A stretch of 64,000 nucleotides of DNA, from contig NZ_CP115921.1 of the NCBI RefSeq assembly GCF_040412085.2, forward strand, positions 186,001-250,000, read 5' to 3'. Positions 10,034 through 18,694 of the stretch are shown piece by piece (the stretch's first letter is position 1; each line of letters begins with the position of its first letter). Origin of the DNA: Vibrio sp. CB1-14 (GTDB lineage Bacteria > Pseudomonadota > Gammaproteobacteria > Enterobacterales > Vibrionaceae). Made by a program: the position numbers and the translations under genes. Under the pieces are notes generated by a model. It was not told the DNA's origin. It saw only the letters and a program-made list of their open reading frames with translations, and ran no database searches.

Positions 10034-11217
10034 ACTGTTACCTCCTTGTCAGACTCCTGAGCGGGCGTAGATCGCTTCTTCATTAAAGCTATTTTGTCTG
10101 AAATAAAACCAATCAAACCTTTCGGGAAGTACATGGTCGACAAAACGAACAGCCCCCCGAGGGCAAAGAGCCACACTTCAGGAAACTCAACTGTAAACCA
10201 GCTCTTGGCGTAGTTGATAACCAGCGCACCGACAATGGCTCCAAACAAAGTGGCTCGACCACCAAGCGCCACCCACACGACTATTTCAATAGAGTTGAGT
10301 GGAGCAAATTCACCTGGGTTGATGATGCCAACTTGAGGAACATAAAGCGCACCCGCGATACCAGCGATGACCGCTGATAGGACGAATATCCATAGCTTGA
10401 TGCCATCGACGTCATACCCCATGAAGCGCGTTCTCGACTCCGTATCGCGGATTGCCATAGAAACGCGCCCAAGGCGACTACCGATCACTGTTCGGCAAAC
10501 AATGTAGCTGACAACGAGTGCAATCCCCGTTACCACGAACAGAGCAATTTTGGTGGAATCCTGCTGCAGACTAAACCCTAGGATATCTTTGAAATCGGTC
10601 AGGCCATTATTGCCGCCAAAACCCATTTCATTGCGGAAAAAAGCCAACATCAAAGCATAGGTCAGAGCCTGAGTCATAATGGAGAGATAAACCCCAGAAA
10701 CGCGAGAGCGAAACGCCAGATAACCGAACACGTACGCCAATGCCCCGGGCACAAGCACAACCATCAGGCAAGCAAACCAAAACTGGTCAAAACCGTGCCA
10801 AAACCAAGGAAGTTCTTGCCAATTTAGGAACACCATAAAGTCAGGCAATATCGGGTTGCCATACACTCCCCTATCGCCAATCTGGCGCATCAAGTACATC
10901 CCCATGGCATAACCACCAAGCGCAAAGAAGGCGCCATGCCCTAAACTGAGGATCCCGAGATAACCCCAAACCAAATCGACCGCCAAAGCCAGCATGGCAT
11001 AGCTCAGATACTTGCCCATCAGTGAAATAGTAAACGTCTCAACGTGAAGCGGATGACCCGATGGCAATAGTGTGTTCGCTAGCGGAATAAAAATAACGGT
11101 GGCTAAGATAGCTAAGATTGTCAGCTGTCCACCTTTATCACCACGCATTGCCGCGAGTACAAACGACTTAGACGCAGAGCCTGTCGGCTGTCCAGAAGAT
11201 TGAATTGTTGATTGCAT
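10030..11217 (-). CDS. urtC: urea ABC transporter permease UrtC
   Basis: LivM-type inner-membrane permease of 395 residues with about ten hydrophobic segments. Landmarks are LSLGHGAFFALGGYAMGMYLM and the coupling loop RDTESRTRFMGYDV. It is preceded by urtB with a 9-bp gap. The polar, Lys-rich C-terminus (MKKRSTPAQESDKEVTV) is cytoplasmic. Confidence 0.95.
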   Translation of the reverse strand: MQSTIQSSGQPTGSASKSFVLAAMRGDKGGQLTILAILATVIFIPLANTLLPSGHPLHVETFTISLMGKYLSYAMLALAVDLVWGYLGILSLGHGAFFALGGYAMGMYLMRQIGDRGVYGNPILPDFMVFLNWQELPWFWHGFDQFWFACLMVVLVPGALAYVFGYLAFRSRVSGVYLSIMTQALTYALMLAFFRNEMGFGGNNGLTDFKDILGFSLQQDSTKIALFVVTGIALVVSYIVCRTVIGSRLGRVSMAIRDTESRTRFMGYDVDGIKLWIFVLSAVIAGIAGALYVPQVGIINPGEFAPLNSIEIVVWVALGGRATLFGAIVGALVINYAKSWFTVEFPEVWLFALGGLFVLSTMYFPKGLIGFISDKIALMKKRSTPAQESDKEVTV

Positions 11218-11226
11218 ATGTTTTCC

Positions 11227-12852
11227 TTAACCTTCTGCCGCACGACCACGTTGTGGGAAGAGTCCACGAGGGCGTTTTTGAATGAACAAGATGATGAATA
11301 CCAATACCAAGATCTTGGCAAGAACGGCACCTGCCCATGGTTCAAGGATCTTGTTAAATAGGCCAAGGCTCAGTCCCGCAACTAAGGTTCCCCATAGATT
11401 TCCAACACCACCAAACACCACCACCATGAAGGAGTCTATGATGTAGGCTTGTCCCATGTTAGGCCCTACGTTGGTAAGCTGAGATAACGCCACACCGGCG
11501 ACACCCGCAACACCCGAGCCCAGTCCAAACGTCATGGCATCGACTCGCTCTGAGCGAATACCCATCGCTCGTGCCATTGCTCTGTTTTGAGACACTGCGC
11601 GAACCTGAAGGCCGAGCGGTGTTTTCTTTAACACCATCACCAAGCCCACAAACACCATGATGCAGAACAGAATGATGTATAAGCGGTTATAAGTCAGAGA
11701 CAACATTGGGTTGATATTCAAAGCACCAGACATCCAGTCTGGCGTGCTCACAGAACGGTTAAGAGGAGAGAAAATAGAACGAACCGCTTGCTGCAAGATC
11801 AAGCTGATACCAAATGTTGCCAGTAAGGTTTCTAAAGGTCGGCCATAGAGGTGACGGATAACACTGCGCTCTATCGCAATACCGACCAAACCAGAGACAA
11901 CAAACGCCATCGGAATTGAAAGGATAAGCGCCATACCGATACTGTTTGGCATAAGCTGCTGCATCACATACGTGGTGTACGCGCCAATCATAATAAGCTC
12001 GCCATGAGCCATGTTGATAACGCCCATCACACCAAAGGTAATGGCAAGACCGATGCCTGCCAGTACTAATACTGAACCTAGACTCAAACCAAAAAAGACG
12101 GTTTCGACACCTGAGTAGAACTTCTGACTCTGCTGATAGCTATCAAGCGCACGCTCGGCCGCAGCAACGACAAGCTCGTCTTTTTCTTTGTCGATAACCT
12201 GGTTCAAGGTCTGCAAGACAACCGATTGTTTGTAACCAGATAGGGTTTCTATCGCAGTGATTTTGTCTGTGTTCGTGTCCCCTGTTAGCGATTGGTCAAT
12301 CGCCAGTGCCAAGTTAAGAATGTTGAGCACATCAGCATCGTGCTCAATCTCCTTTCTTTGCTTCAGCTTCGCCATAACGGCGTCATCCGTTTTGCCTAAA
12401 AAGGCGGTTACCGCACTTAACCGAATCGAAGGTTCGGAGTTCGACAAACCAAGCGATGCGATTTCTAGGCGAATCATGCCGCGTAATTTGTTGTTTACTC
12501 GAACTTTCTTAAACTGACGAGAGGATTCGATGGCCAACGTCGTATCATCCCAAGCGCTTTTTGCAGTGGGAGACTTTTTGATGTTGTCTGAAATGTACAA
12601 AGCCTGAAACTGCTCACTCTTTTTGTCTTTGACATAATAGAGGTCACCTTCAAGCCAAGCGGTTAATACCGATTTTGCGACTGCTGAAGATTCATTCTCA
12701 ACAATCCAAGTCATTGCTGACTCTTTTAGAGGGTTGTTTTTTCCGATGAGTGCTTGGGCAAACGTCTCCCTGTCACTTACGCTAGCCAACGCGAAGTGCG
12801 TACTCAAAACAAAGAACACCACGACTTTCAATATGTGAATTATGGTTCTCAT
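11227..12852 (-). CDS. urtB: urea ABC transporter permease UrtB
   Basis: LivH-type permease. The 541 residues have two parts: a signal peptide plus about 240 residues of helical periplasmic domain, typical of UrtB and absent from ordinary LivH, and then the membrane part with GVMGVINMAHGELIMIGAYT and the coupling loop AVSQNRAMARAMGIRSERVDAMTF. It follows urtA after a 106-bp gap that contains an attenuator-like hairpin. Confidence 0.95.
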   Translation of the reverse strand: MRTIIHILKVVVFFVLSTHFALASVSDRETFAQALIGKNNPLKESAMTWIVENESSAVAKSVLTAWLEGDLYYVKDKKSEQFQALYISDNIKKSPTAKSAWDDTTLAIESSRQFKKVRVNNKLRGMIRLEIASLGLSNSEPSIRLSAVTAFLGKTDDAVMAKLKQRKEIEHDADVLNILNLALAIDQSLTGDTNTDKITAIETLSGYKQSVVLQTLNQVIDKEKDELVVAAAERALDSYQQSQKFYSGVETVFFGLSLGSVLVLAGIGLAITFGVMGVINMAHGELIMIGAYTTYVMQQLMPNSIGMALILSIPMAFVVSGLVGIAIERSVIRHLYGRPLETLLATFGISLILQQAVRSIFSPLNRSVSTPDWMSGALNINPMLSLTYNRLYIILFCIMVFVGLVMVLKKTPLGLQVRAVSQNRAMARAMGIRSERVDAMTFGLGSGVAGVAGVALSQLTNVGPNMGQAYIIDSFMVVVFGGVGNLWGTLVAGLSLGLFNKILEPWAGAVLAKILVLVFIILFIQKRPRGLFPQRGRAAEG

Positions 12853-12899
12853 GAAATGCGTCCTTTTGGCTGCCAGAGCCTGACGTGAACTCCAGCGAA

Positions 12900-12945
12900 A
12901 TAAAAAGGTACCTCAGCCCTTTAAGGAAGGAACGGGAGAGGTACC
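12900..12945 (-). terminator. intra-operon hairpin (partial terminator) between urtA and urtB
   Basis: GGTACCTC at 12908-12915 and GAGGTACC at 12938-12945 pair perfectly. Read on the minus strand the stem is followed by TTTTTATTT. Placed right after the binding-protein gene, it probably makes more UrtA than the membrane parts, a common arrangement in ABC importers. Confidence 0.6.
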
Positions 12946-12958
12946 GAATATCGAGGAT

Positions 12959-14248
12959 TTATTGCGCGCTACCTGAACACTTGCCTGTCTCTACGTTGAA
13001 TGCGCCACATGAGAATGGCTTCGCCCAGCTAGAGTAAAGCTTCGCTGATTCGGGTAGGTAGTTAGACCATGCGTCACCTGCTACTAGACCAGTGGTTTCC
13101 CAAACAACGTCAAACTGACCGTCATCTTGGATTTCACCGATTAGAACCGGTTTTGTGATGTGGTGGTTTGGTAGCATGGTTGAGTAGCCACCTGATAGGT
13201 TTGGTACCGACACGCCGATCAATGCGTCCTGTACTTTTTCAGCATCTGTCGTACCTGCGTTCGTCACCGCTTGTGTCCACATATTGAAGCCAATGTAGTG
13301 TGCTTCCATCGGATCGTTGGTGACACGTTTTTCGCTTGCAATGAACTTCTGCCACGTTTCAACGAACTCTTCATTCGCATCAGTATCCACGCTCATGAAA
13401 TAGTTCCATGCCGCTAAGTGACCCACCAACGCGGAAGTATCCATACCTGATAGTTCTTCTTCACCAACCGAGAATGCCACAACAGGGATGTCTTCAGATG
13501 AGACGCCTTGTGCTCCTAGCTCTTTGTAAAATGGTACGTTTGCGTCACCGTTGATGGTTGATACAACGGCAGTTTTCTTGCCTTCAGAACCAAATTTCTT
13601 GATGTCAGAAACAATCGACTGCCAGTCAGAATGACCAAACGGCGTGTAGCTAATCATGATGTCTGATTCGCTCACCCCTTTCGATTTCAGGTAAGACTCT
13701 AAGATCTTGTTGGTCGTGCGCGGATAAACGTAATCCGTACCAGCTAACACCCAACGTTCTACTTCCAATTCATCCGTTAGGTAGTCAACCGCAGGAACTG
13801 CTTGTTGGTTTGGCGCAGCGCCGGTGTAAAACACATTCTTCGATGACTCTTCACCCTCATACTGCACTGGGTAGAAAAGAATACTGTTTAACTCTTCAAA
13901 CACAGGAAGCATCGATTTGCGAGATACGGACGTCCAACCACCGAATACCACATCAACCTTCTCCTTCTCAATCAGCTCACGTGCTTTCTCGGCAAATAGA
14001 GGCCAGTTTGACGCAGGGTCTACCACAACAGCTTCAAGCTTTTTGCCCAATAGGCCGCCTTTCTTATTTTGCTCTTCCACCAACATCAAAATGGTGTCTT
14101 TCAGTGTCGTCTCACTGATTGCCATCGTACCTGATAGTGAGTGTAGAACGCCAACTTTGATCGTTTCCTCTTCAGCCATCGCCATGCCAGATGCAAAAGC
14201 CAGTGACGCGCCCATCGCTGTAAGCTTTAATTTGAACGTCATGTTCAT
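12959..14248 (-). CDS. urtA: urea-binding periplasmic protein UrtA
   Basis: Substrate-binding protein of the branched-chain-amino-acid/amide type. A signal peptide (LAFASGMAMAEEE) is followed by the UrtA core: IKVGVLHSLSGTMAISE, FGGWTSVSRKSMLPVFE, LFYPVQYEGEE and DYVYPRTTNKILESYLK. At 429 residues it is normal for UrtA. It is the first gene of the cluster; its start lies about 30 bp downstream of the expected start point of the sigma-54-like promoter. Confidence 0.97.
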   Translation of the reverse strand: MNMTFKLKLTAMGASLAFASGMAMAEEETIKVGVLHSLSGTMAISETTLKDTILMLVEEQNKKGGLLGKKLEAVVVDPASNWPLFAEKARELIEKEKVDVVFGGWTSVSRKSMLPVFEELNSILFYPVQYEGEESSKNVFYTGAAPNQQAVPAVDYLTDELEVERWVLAGTDYVYPRTTNKILESYLKSKGVSESDIMISYTPFGHSDWQSIVSDIKKFGSEGKKTAVVSTINGDANVPFYKELGAQGVSSEDIPVVAFSVGEEELSGMDTSALVGHLAAWNYFMSVDTDANEEFVETWQKFIASEKRVTNDPMEAHYIGFNMWTQAVTNAGTTDAEKVQDALIGVSVPNLSGGYSTMLPNHHITKPVLIGEIQDDGQFDVVWETTGLVAGDAWSNYLPESAKLYSSWAKPFSCGAFNVETGKCSGSAQ

Positions 14249-14290
14249 GTTGGATATCTCCTTGTTATGAATAGTTATTCAAATCTATTA

Positions 14291-14308
14291 CTTCAAGAAG
14301 AGTGCCAA
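14291..14308 (-). promoter_or_regulatory. sigma-54-type promoter for urtA
   Basis: On the minus strand the sequence is TTGGCACTCTTCTTGAAG. TGGCAC fits the -24 element, and after five bases TTGA stands in for the -12 TTGC. Spacing is correct and the urtA start codon is about 43 bp downstream. Urea-uptake operons are commonly nitrogen-regulated; the imperfect -12 element lowers certainty. Confidence 0.5.
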
Positions 14309-14397
14309 TTTGGACAACATTGTTAATAGCGACATAACGTCTTGAATATATAATAGTTTTATTTTTTGTGCACAACTTGGATACGGTTAGTTCAATT

Positions 14398-14479
14398 TGG
14401 TGCGCTGCATCTTGGTGCAATTACAGTTCAAATTTCACCAGATTAGAGAAATCACTCGCATAAGCACCAATTTAATGCA
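14398..14479. promoter_or_regulatory. NtrC-like upstream activator sites
   Basis: Two 17-bp stretches resemble the NtrC site (GCACCA-N5-TGGTGC): CGCTGCATCTTGGTGCA at 14403-14419 and AGCACCAATTTAATGCA at 14463-14479. An extra half-site TGGTGCG lies at 14398-14404. They are roughly 110-190 bp upstream of the sigma-54-like element, the usual enhancer distance. Each is imperfect in one half. Confidence 0.45.
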
Positions 14480-14619
14480 ATCGAGTTAATAACTTGGCAC
14501 TCTTATGAGCGCAAGACACTGGAAATTATGCGAGGTAACTCTCACTACATAAAGAGTAATTCGTTGCATATTGTGATCAAAATCAGTAGCTTGAAAATTA
14601 AGCAACCAGGGAGAACGCT

Positions 14620-15996
14620 ATGGAGCCACCGTCGTATCGCTACTTTGTTAAAAATGTCCTAATACTAGGGATTCCAATTGCACTGCAAAGCTTGTTGATG
14701 AGCAGTTTAGGTTTTGTCGACAGTTTAATGATCAGTCAATTAGGTACAGAGGAAGTCGCGGCGGCGGGCATTGGCGCTCGAATATTTTGGGTTTCCATCG
14801 TCTTGGTTTGGGGACTGGGCTCCGGTATGGGAATCTTGTTAGCCCAATACTGGGGTGCGAACGATGAAAAAGGCCTTAAGCGCTATCTCGCGCTGGGTAC
14901 AGGAGTCACTCAAGGACTTGCCTTTTTTTGCTTCGTACTCTGCTTTTTCATGCCGACCTTATTGCCGAGTTTGTTCAATCCAAGCGAAACTGTACTGGCA
15001 CTCGCCAGTGACTATGTTCAACTTCTTGGCATTGCCATGTGTCTATCTGGGCTTGGTATCGCCGCTGACACGGCGCTGCGCTCAATAGGACAGACCCGTA
15101 TAAACCTATATGTGTCGATATTAGAAGTCGCCCTCAATGTGGTTTTGAATTACATTCTGATATTCGGCTACTTAGGTTTGCCCGCAATGGGTCTTATTGG
15201 TGCAGGGATCGGCAGCGTTATCGCTCGTTCAATACGCCTAATCGTAATACTGGTTATCATCTATCGCTACTTTCCAGTTCTGGCATTGCGTTGGCAAAAC
15301 GTTGTCGAGGCTTGTGAACGAAGCATGGTGAGTAAGTTCGTCACCATTACATACCCGATAATGGTCGGTACGGTGATTTGGTGCGCCGGTATCTTTACAT
15401 TCAACATCATTCTTGGTCGCATGGGACAAACCGAACTCGCAACGATGGCGGTGATTACGCCACTAGAGTCCGTTGGTCTTGCCTTAGGTCTCGGCCTATC
15501 TAATGCTACCGGTATCATTATTGGCAACAGCTTAGGCGCGAATCAATTTAAGCACAGTACACAATATGCCAGGTGGGCGCTTCAATCTGCCTTTATTGTG
15601 GGCGCGTTACTTGGGGGCATTTTATTAGTCGCGCAAAGTGCCCTTTTATCTCTCTATGGCGCGTTATCTGATGACGTCACAGAACTCATGATTATGAGCT
15701 TCCCTGTTATGGCGCTGAGCATCATGTTGCGAACCATCAACATCACTTTAATCGTTGGTGTACTGAGAAGTGGTGGGGACAGTAAATTTTGTATGAACAT
15801 GGACTTCGTTTGCCAATGGATGTGGGCAGTTCCTGTAACTGCTATGGGTGCTATCGTGTTTGAATTGCCTTTTACTACTGTACTGCTTTTGATGACATCG
15901 GAAGAAATTATTAAGGTTCTGCCCGCGGCATGGCGAGTCTACAGTGATAAATGGGTAAACAATTTAACTGAAAATACCGAGCGCTCAGCTGCTTAG
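14620..15996 (+). CDS. MATE family efflux transporter
   Basis: Inner-membrane cation/drug antiporter of 458 residues with about twelve hydrophobic segments in two similar halves. The N-terminus LGIPIALQSLLMSSLGFVDS and the QLGTEEVAAAGIGARI segment are typical of the MATE/NorM group. GGGAGA lies 6 nt before the ATG. It is divergent from urtA across a 371-bp intergenic region and is monocistronic. The substrate cannot be read from the sequence. Confidence 0.92.
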   Translation: MEPPSYRYFVKNVLILGIPIALQSLLMSSLGFVDSLMISQLGTEEVAAAGIGARIFWVSIVLVWGLGSGMGILLAQYWGANDEKGLKRYLALGTGVTQGLAFFCFVLCFFMPTLLPSLFNPSETVLALASDYVQLLGIAMCLSGLGIAADTALRSIGQTRINLYVSILEVALNVVLNYILIFGYLGLPAMGLIGAGIGSVIARSIRLIVILVIIYRYFPVLALRWQNVVEACERSMVSKFVTITYPIMVGTVIWCAGIFTFNIILGRMGQTELATMAVITPLESVGLALGLGLSNATGIIIGNSLGANQFKHSTQYARWALQSAFIVGALLGGILLVAQSALLSLYGALSDDVTELMIMSFPVMALSIMLRTINITLIVGVLRSGGDSKFCMNMDFVCQWMWAVPVTAMGAIVFELPFTTVLLLMTSEEIIKVLPAAWRVYSDKWVNNLTENTERSAA

Positions 15997-16010
15997 CTGA
16001 GCGCAGTTTT
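15981..16010 (+). terminator. terminator overlapping the MATE gene stop codon
   Basis: GCGCTCAGCT (15981-15990) and AGCTGAGCGC (15995-16004) form a perfect 10-bp stem followed by AGTTTT. The TAG stop lies at 15994-15996 inside the hairpin. Confidence 0.75.
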
Positions 16011-16173
16011 AAGTCGAAATAGGGCTAATACGATGCCCTTTCATACCTTTCCCTAAATCCGACATGTTTTCCTAGTAAACTAGTGGCCTAAAAACCGATA
16101 AACAAGACTAGATTTGGACTTACACTGTTCTCATGCTAGTTTTTGTGAGTCACTACCAAAAAGAAGCAACAAC

Positions 16174-16863
16174 ATGAATCCTTTTCCCAATTGGCTTCAA
16201 GGCCAAGTCATAAAAGATACAATCACTAACCCTAATATTCAGGTCGGCGATCACTCCTACTATTCAGGTTTTTATCACGGAAAAAACTTCGAAGAGTGTG
16301 CCGTGCGCTATCTGCTTGGCGATCCACCGACTCGAGAAGTATGGGAAAGCGGTCTCTATCCAAATATCGATAAGCTCTACATTGGTAAGTTTTGCTCTAT
16401 CGCATCAGGGGCGACCTTTATGATGGCTGGCAACCAAGGCCACCGAATGGACTGGATATCGACGTTTCCTTTTCCGAGTGAGACCTTTGGCGACAAAGTT
16501 CAAGATGGCTTTCTGCCCTCCGGAGACACTGTTATCGGCAACGATGTCTGGATTGGTTCTGAAGCGATGATAATGCCTGGGGTAACAATTGGCGACGGAG
16601 CGATTATTGGTGCACGTTCGGTGATCACCAAAGACGTCGCGCCTTACACTGTGGTGGTCGGTCATAACACCGTCATAAAAAAGCGCTTTACCGAGCAAGA
16701 AATCCATAAGCTTTCACAAATGAAATGGTGGGATTGGCCTCTAGCATCGTTGAAAGAGGCTATGGATATCATGTGCAGTCCTGATATCAATGCCTTGTTT
16801 GAGTTTTACCAAAGTAGCGATGCGCTCACAGGCGGCAAGTTGAGTAATTCACCCCACAAATAG
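16174..16863 (+). CDS. CatB/Vat-type xenobiotic acetyltransferase (hexapeptide repeat)
   Basis: Left-handed beta-helix acetyltransferase of 229 residues. The N-terminal SYYSGFYHG and [30 protein letters not shown] match the CatB/Vat family; the His in GNQGHRMD is the expected catalytic base. The hexapeptide region follows ([30 protein letters not shown], read in steps of six). Such enzymes use acetyl-CoA to modify chloramphenicol or streptogramin-type compounds, but chromosomal Vibrio copies need not give resistance. An in-frame upstream start at 16114 exists; the ATG at 16174 begins the conserved part. Confidence 0.88.
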   Translation: MNPFPNWLQGQVIKDTITNPNIQVGDHSYYSGFYHGKNFEECAVRYLLGDPPTREVWESGLYPNIDKLYIGKFCSIASGATFMMAGNQGHRMDWISTFPFPSETFGDKVQDGFLPSGDTVIGNDVWIGSEAMIMPGVTIGDGAIIGARSVITKDVAPYTVVVGHNTVIKKRFTEQEIHKLSQMKWWDWPLASLKEAMDIMCSPDINALFEFYQSSDALTGGKLSNSPHK

Positions 16864-16977
16864 TTACAGAACACCCCATTTAGCCCCCATCAAATCACGA
16901 CTCGTTCATGACAAAGTACTAACCCACAAACATCCACGAAACGGAACAATGGCTCAAAGTTTTCAATTGAGCCATTT

Positions 16978-17403
16978 ATGACTTACAAATCTTTGTTTTC
17001 CACACTCATTATCTGCACCGTGCTTGGAACCAGCCCTGTTTTTGCAGACCCTTGGCACAAGTTTATCGACAAACCTTGGAAAGAACATAAACACAAACAT
17101 AAAAAGAAAGAAGTGCATGTCGTTCATCACTATCCAAAACACCGCCTACCTAAAGATGCCATTTTATTGGCCATCGCAGGCGTAACATACGCGCTCATCG
17201 ATGGACATTATTACCAGCAGAGAAAAGAGAAATATGTGTTTGTCGAAAAGCCGCCAAAGCGTCGCTATCGGCCGGGTAAAGTGATTAGACAGCTTCCTGA
17301 AGGGGCTACGGCAGTCAATAAACGTGGCCAACAGTACTTTGTATCGAGAGGGAATTGGTTCTTGTCCATCGGAAATGGCAAGTATGTGGTGGTAGAACCG
17401 TAG
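16978..17403 (+). CDS. secreted basic protein, DUF6515-like
   Basis: 141 residues with a clear signal peptide (cleavage after VFA-DP) and a His/Lys-rich stretch (KEHKHKHKKKEVHVVHH). A hydrophobic patch (DAILLAIAGVTYALIDG) and a C-terminal repeat-like region follow, LPEGATAVNKRGQQYFVSRG and GKYVVVEP, which resembles DUF6515 proteins. Probably periplasmic or envelope-associated; the His-rich part might bind metal. Function unknown. It ends just before a hairpin. Confidence 0.75.
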   Translation: MTYKSLFSTLIICTVLGTSPVFADPWHKFIDKPWKEHKHKHKKKEVHVVHHYPKHRLPKDAILLAIAGVTYALIDGHYYQQRKEKYVFVEKPPKRRYRPGKVIRQLPEGATAVNKRGQQYFVSRGNWFLSIGNGKYVVVEP

Positions 17404-17423
17404 AAAAGTTAGAAGCGGTTTAG

Positions 17424-17458
17424 GCGATACTCACATGTGCTGCTTTAGCGAGTATCGC
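17424..17458. terminator. hairpin between converging small genes
   Basis: GCGATACTC (17424-17432) pairs perfectly with GAGTATCGC (17450-17458) across a 17-nt loop. No strong U-run follows on either strand, so termination activity is uncertain. Confidence 0.35.
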
Positions 17459-17483
17459 TCCTTTCAAATCCTTGAAAAGCTGG

Positions 17484-17648
17484 TTACATCACCCAAGTTA
17501 GGCTTAGTAACAAAATCACAGCTGAAGTAGCAAGGTACATTGCAACGATAGTTGCAATTTCAGCCACAGTAGACGTCGACGACTTAGATGCGCTCTCTAC
17601 TTTGTTTGATTTTTCAGTGTCCAATGTTGATAGCAGTGCTGAGTTCAT
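17484..17648 (-). CDS. small single-span membrane protein
   Basis: 54 residues: a polar Ser/Thr-rich N-terminal half and one C-terminal membrane segment (EIATIVAMYLATSAVILLLSL). The ATG at 17648-17646 is chosen because AAGGGTGAG lies just upstream; the longer frame would add ten unlikely residues. The family is not recognised. Its own Shine-Dalgarno and clear domain pattern suggest a real gene. Confidence 0.6.
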   Translation of the reverse strand: MNSALLSTLDTEKSNKVESASKSSTSTVAEIATIVAMYLATSAVILLLSLTWVM

Positions 17649-17789
17649 TGTTCTCACCCTTGTGTAATAACATTTCAAAAGACAGCACGAATTCTACCCA
17701 TTTTGTGAGCAAGGTCAAATATTTTCAGTAAGTTAGTTACGAAATTTTATATTGGTTTCGGATTAGTTTTATTTATCCAAATGCAGTGT

Positions 17790-18539
17790 CTAAGAATAGG
17801 CTTGCTCAGCAGCTTTTATAAATCCTTGCTGCGCATTTGCCATAATAGGGTTGCCATGTGCAGGCAATAGCACGCTGTAATCAAGTCTTGCTTTCTCCAT
17901 CAACTCGTCTTTTTCGGGTTTCGCGAGCTCTAGCCAACCTGGGCCAAAATTGCTCGGCGCAATAAAACCCATTCGCTTCATCATGATTTTGGCAAACCAG
18001 TTAAAGTACTTATCAGGCTTAGGCCAGTTCTGCATGCTGTCTCCCGCCAGCAGAATGCCGCCTTCTCGCTCCAGCAATATCAAGCCTTCTTTAGGATGAC
18101 TGGTCGTAAACTCATGATAAGACGCACCTTTAATCGGAAGTTCACTGCCAGGCTTTAATATCCGATCTGCTCGGTAATATTCTTCCTTAGTAGACTTAGC
18201 GAAGCCACGCACATACGGAGCCTCTACAGACCAAAGCGTGGCTTTAAACGTCTCTTTGTAAAATGGGTCATCAAAACCATGGAATGCAGCTAGACGCACC
18301 ACATGAGTGACATCACCAAGTTCATCTAGTTGTGCGATACCTTTTTCGTTCAATCGCACAGAGTTCACCAAAATCAGCTCACCACCCTGCTTAATCACCA
18401 TCATATTGCGACTAAACGTCATTTTGAACGGACCATATTTAGGTTGAGGCGCTTTCATCTCCACCGAGCCTGTCACCATATAGATGTCATTGATGATGTG
18501 ATGCAGTTCGCCATGAGGCAGTGGTTCTGGGTAGATCAT
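17790..18539 (-). CDS. metallo-beta-lactamase-fold protein with degenerate metal site
   Basis: 249-residue protein with the beta-lactamase-fold landmarks GGELILVNSVRL, HGFDDPFY, LLAGDSMQNW and LLPAHGNPI. The usual HxHxDH zinc motif is reduced to AFHGFDDPFY, although the later Asp (GDS) and His (AHG) are kept, so it may bind one metal or none. AGGAGCGGCT precedes the ATG on the minus strand. Substrate unknown; similar proteins are often annotated as DUF4336-like or MBL-fold hydrolases. Confidence 0.75.
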   Translation of the reverse strand: MIYPEPLPHGELHHIINDIYMVTGSVEMKAPQPKYGPFKMTFSRNMMVIKQGGELILVNSVRLNEKGIAQLDELGDVTHVVRLAAFHGFDDPFYKETFKATLWSVEAPYVRGFAKSTKEEYYRADRILKPGSELPIKGASYHEFTTSHPKEGLILLEREGGILLAGDSMQNWPKPDKYFNWFAKIMMKRMGFIAPSNFGPGWLELAKPEKDELMEKARLDYSVLLPAHGNPIMANAQQGFIKAAEQAYS

Positions 18540-18694
18540 AGCCGCTCCTATGTATGAAGGTTGCTGATTTTGATGGTTTCTATTTACATCATGCTTGAGT
18601 CTAGACGGACTATGTAGTTGTAGCCATTATCAGAGGGAAATCGCCTATACTTTAAAGACAACAAGCGCATCAAATCCTTGAATAGGAGGATGGT

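Noticed and set aside
14441..14453. GATTAGAGAAATC in the urtA upstream region, similar to the core of the 15-mer palindrome
   Set aside because: The outer arms differ (GATT/AATC, not GAATT/AATTC), it is 16 kb away from the other copies, and it has no phased partner. Probably chance.
14494..14504. TTGGCACTCTT on the plus strand, the same 11 bases as the -24 part of the urtA promoter in inverse orientation
   Set aside because: No -12 element at the right distance (TGAG instead of TTGC), so it is not called a sigma-54 promoter for the MATE gene.
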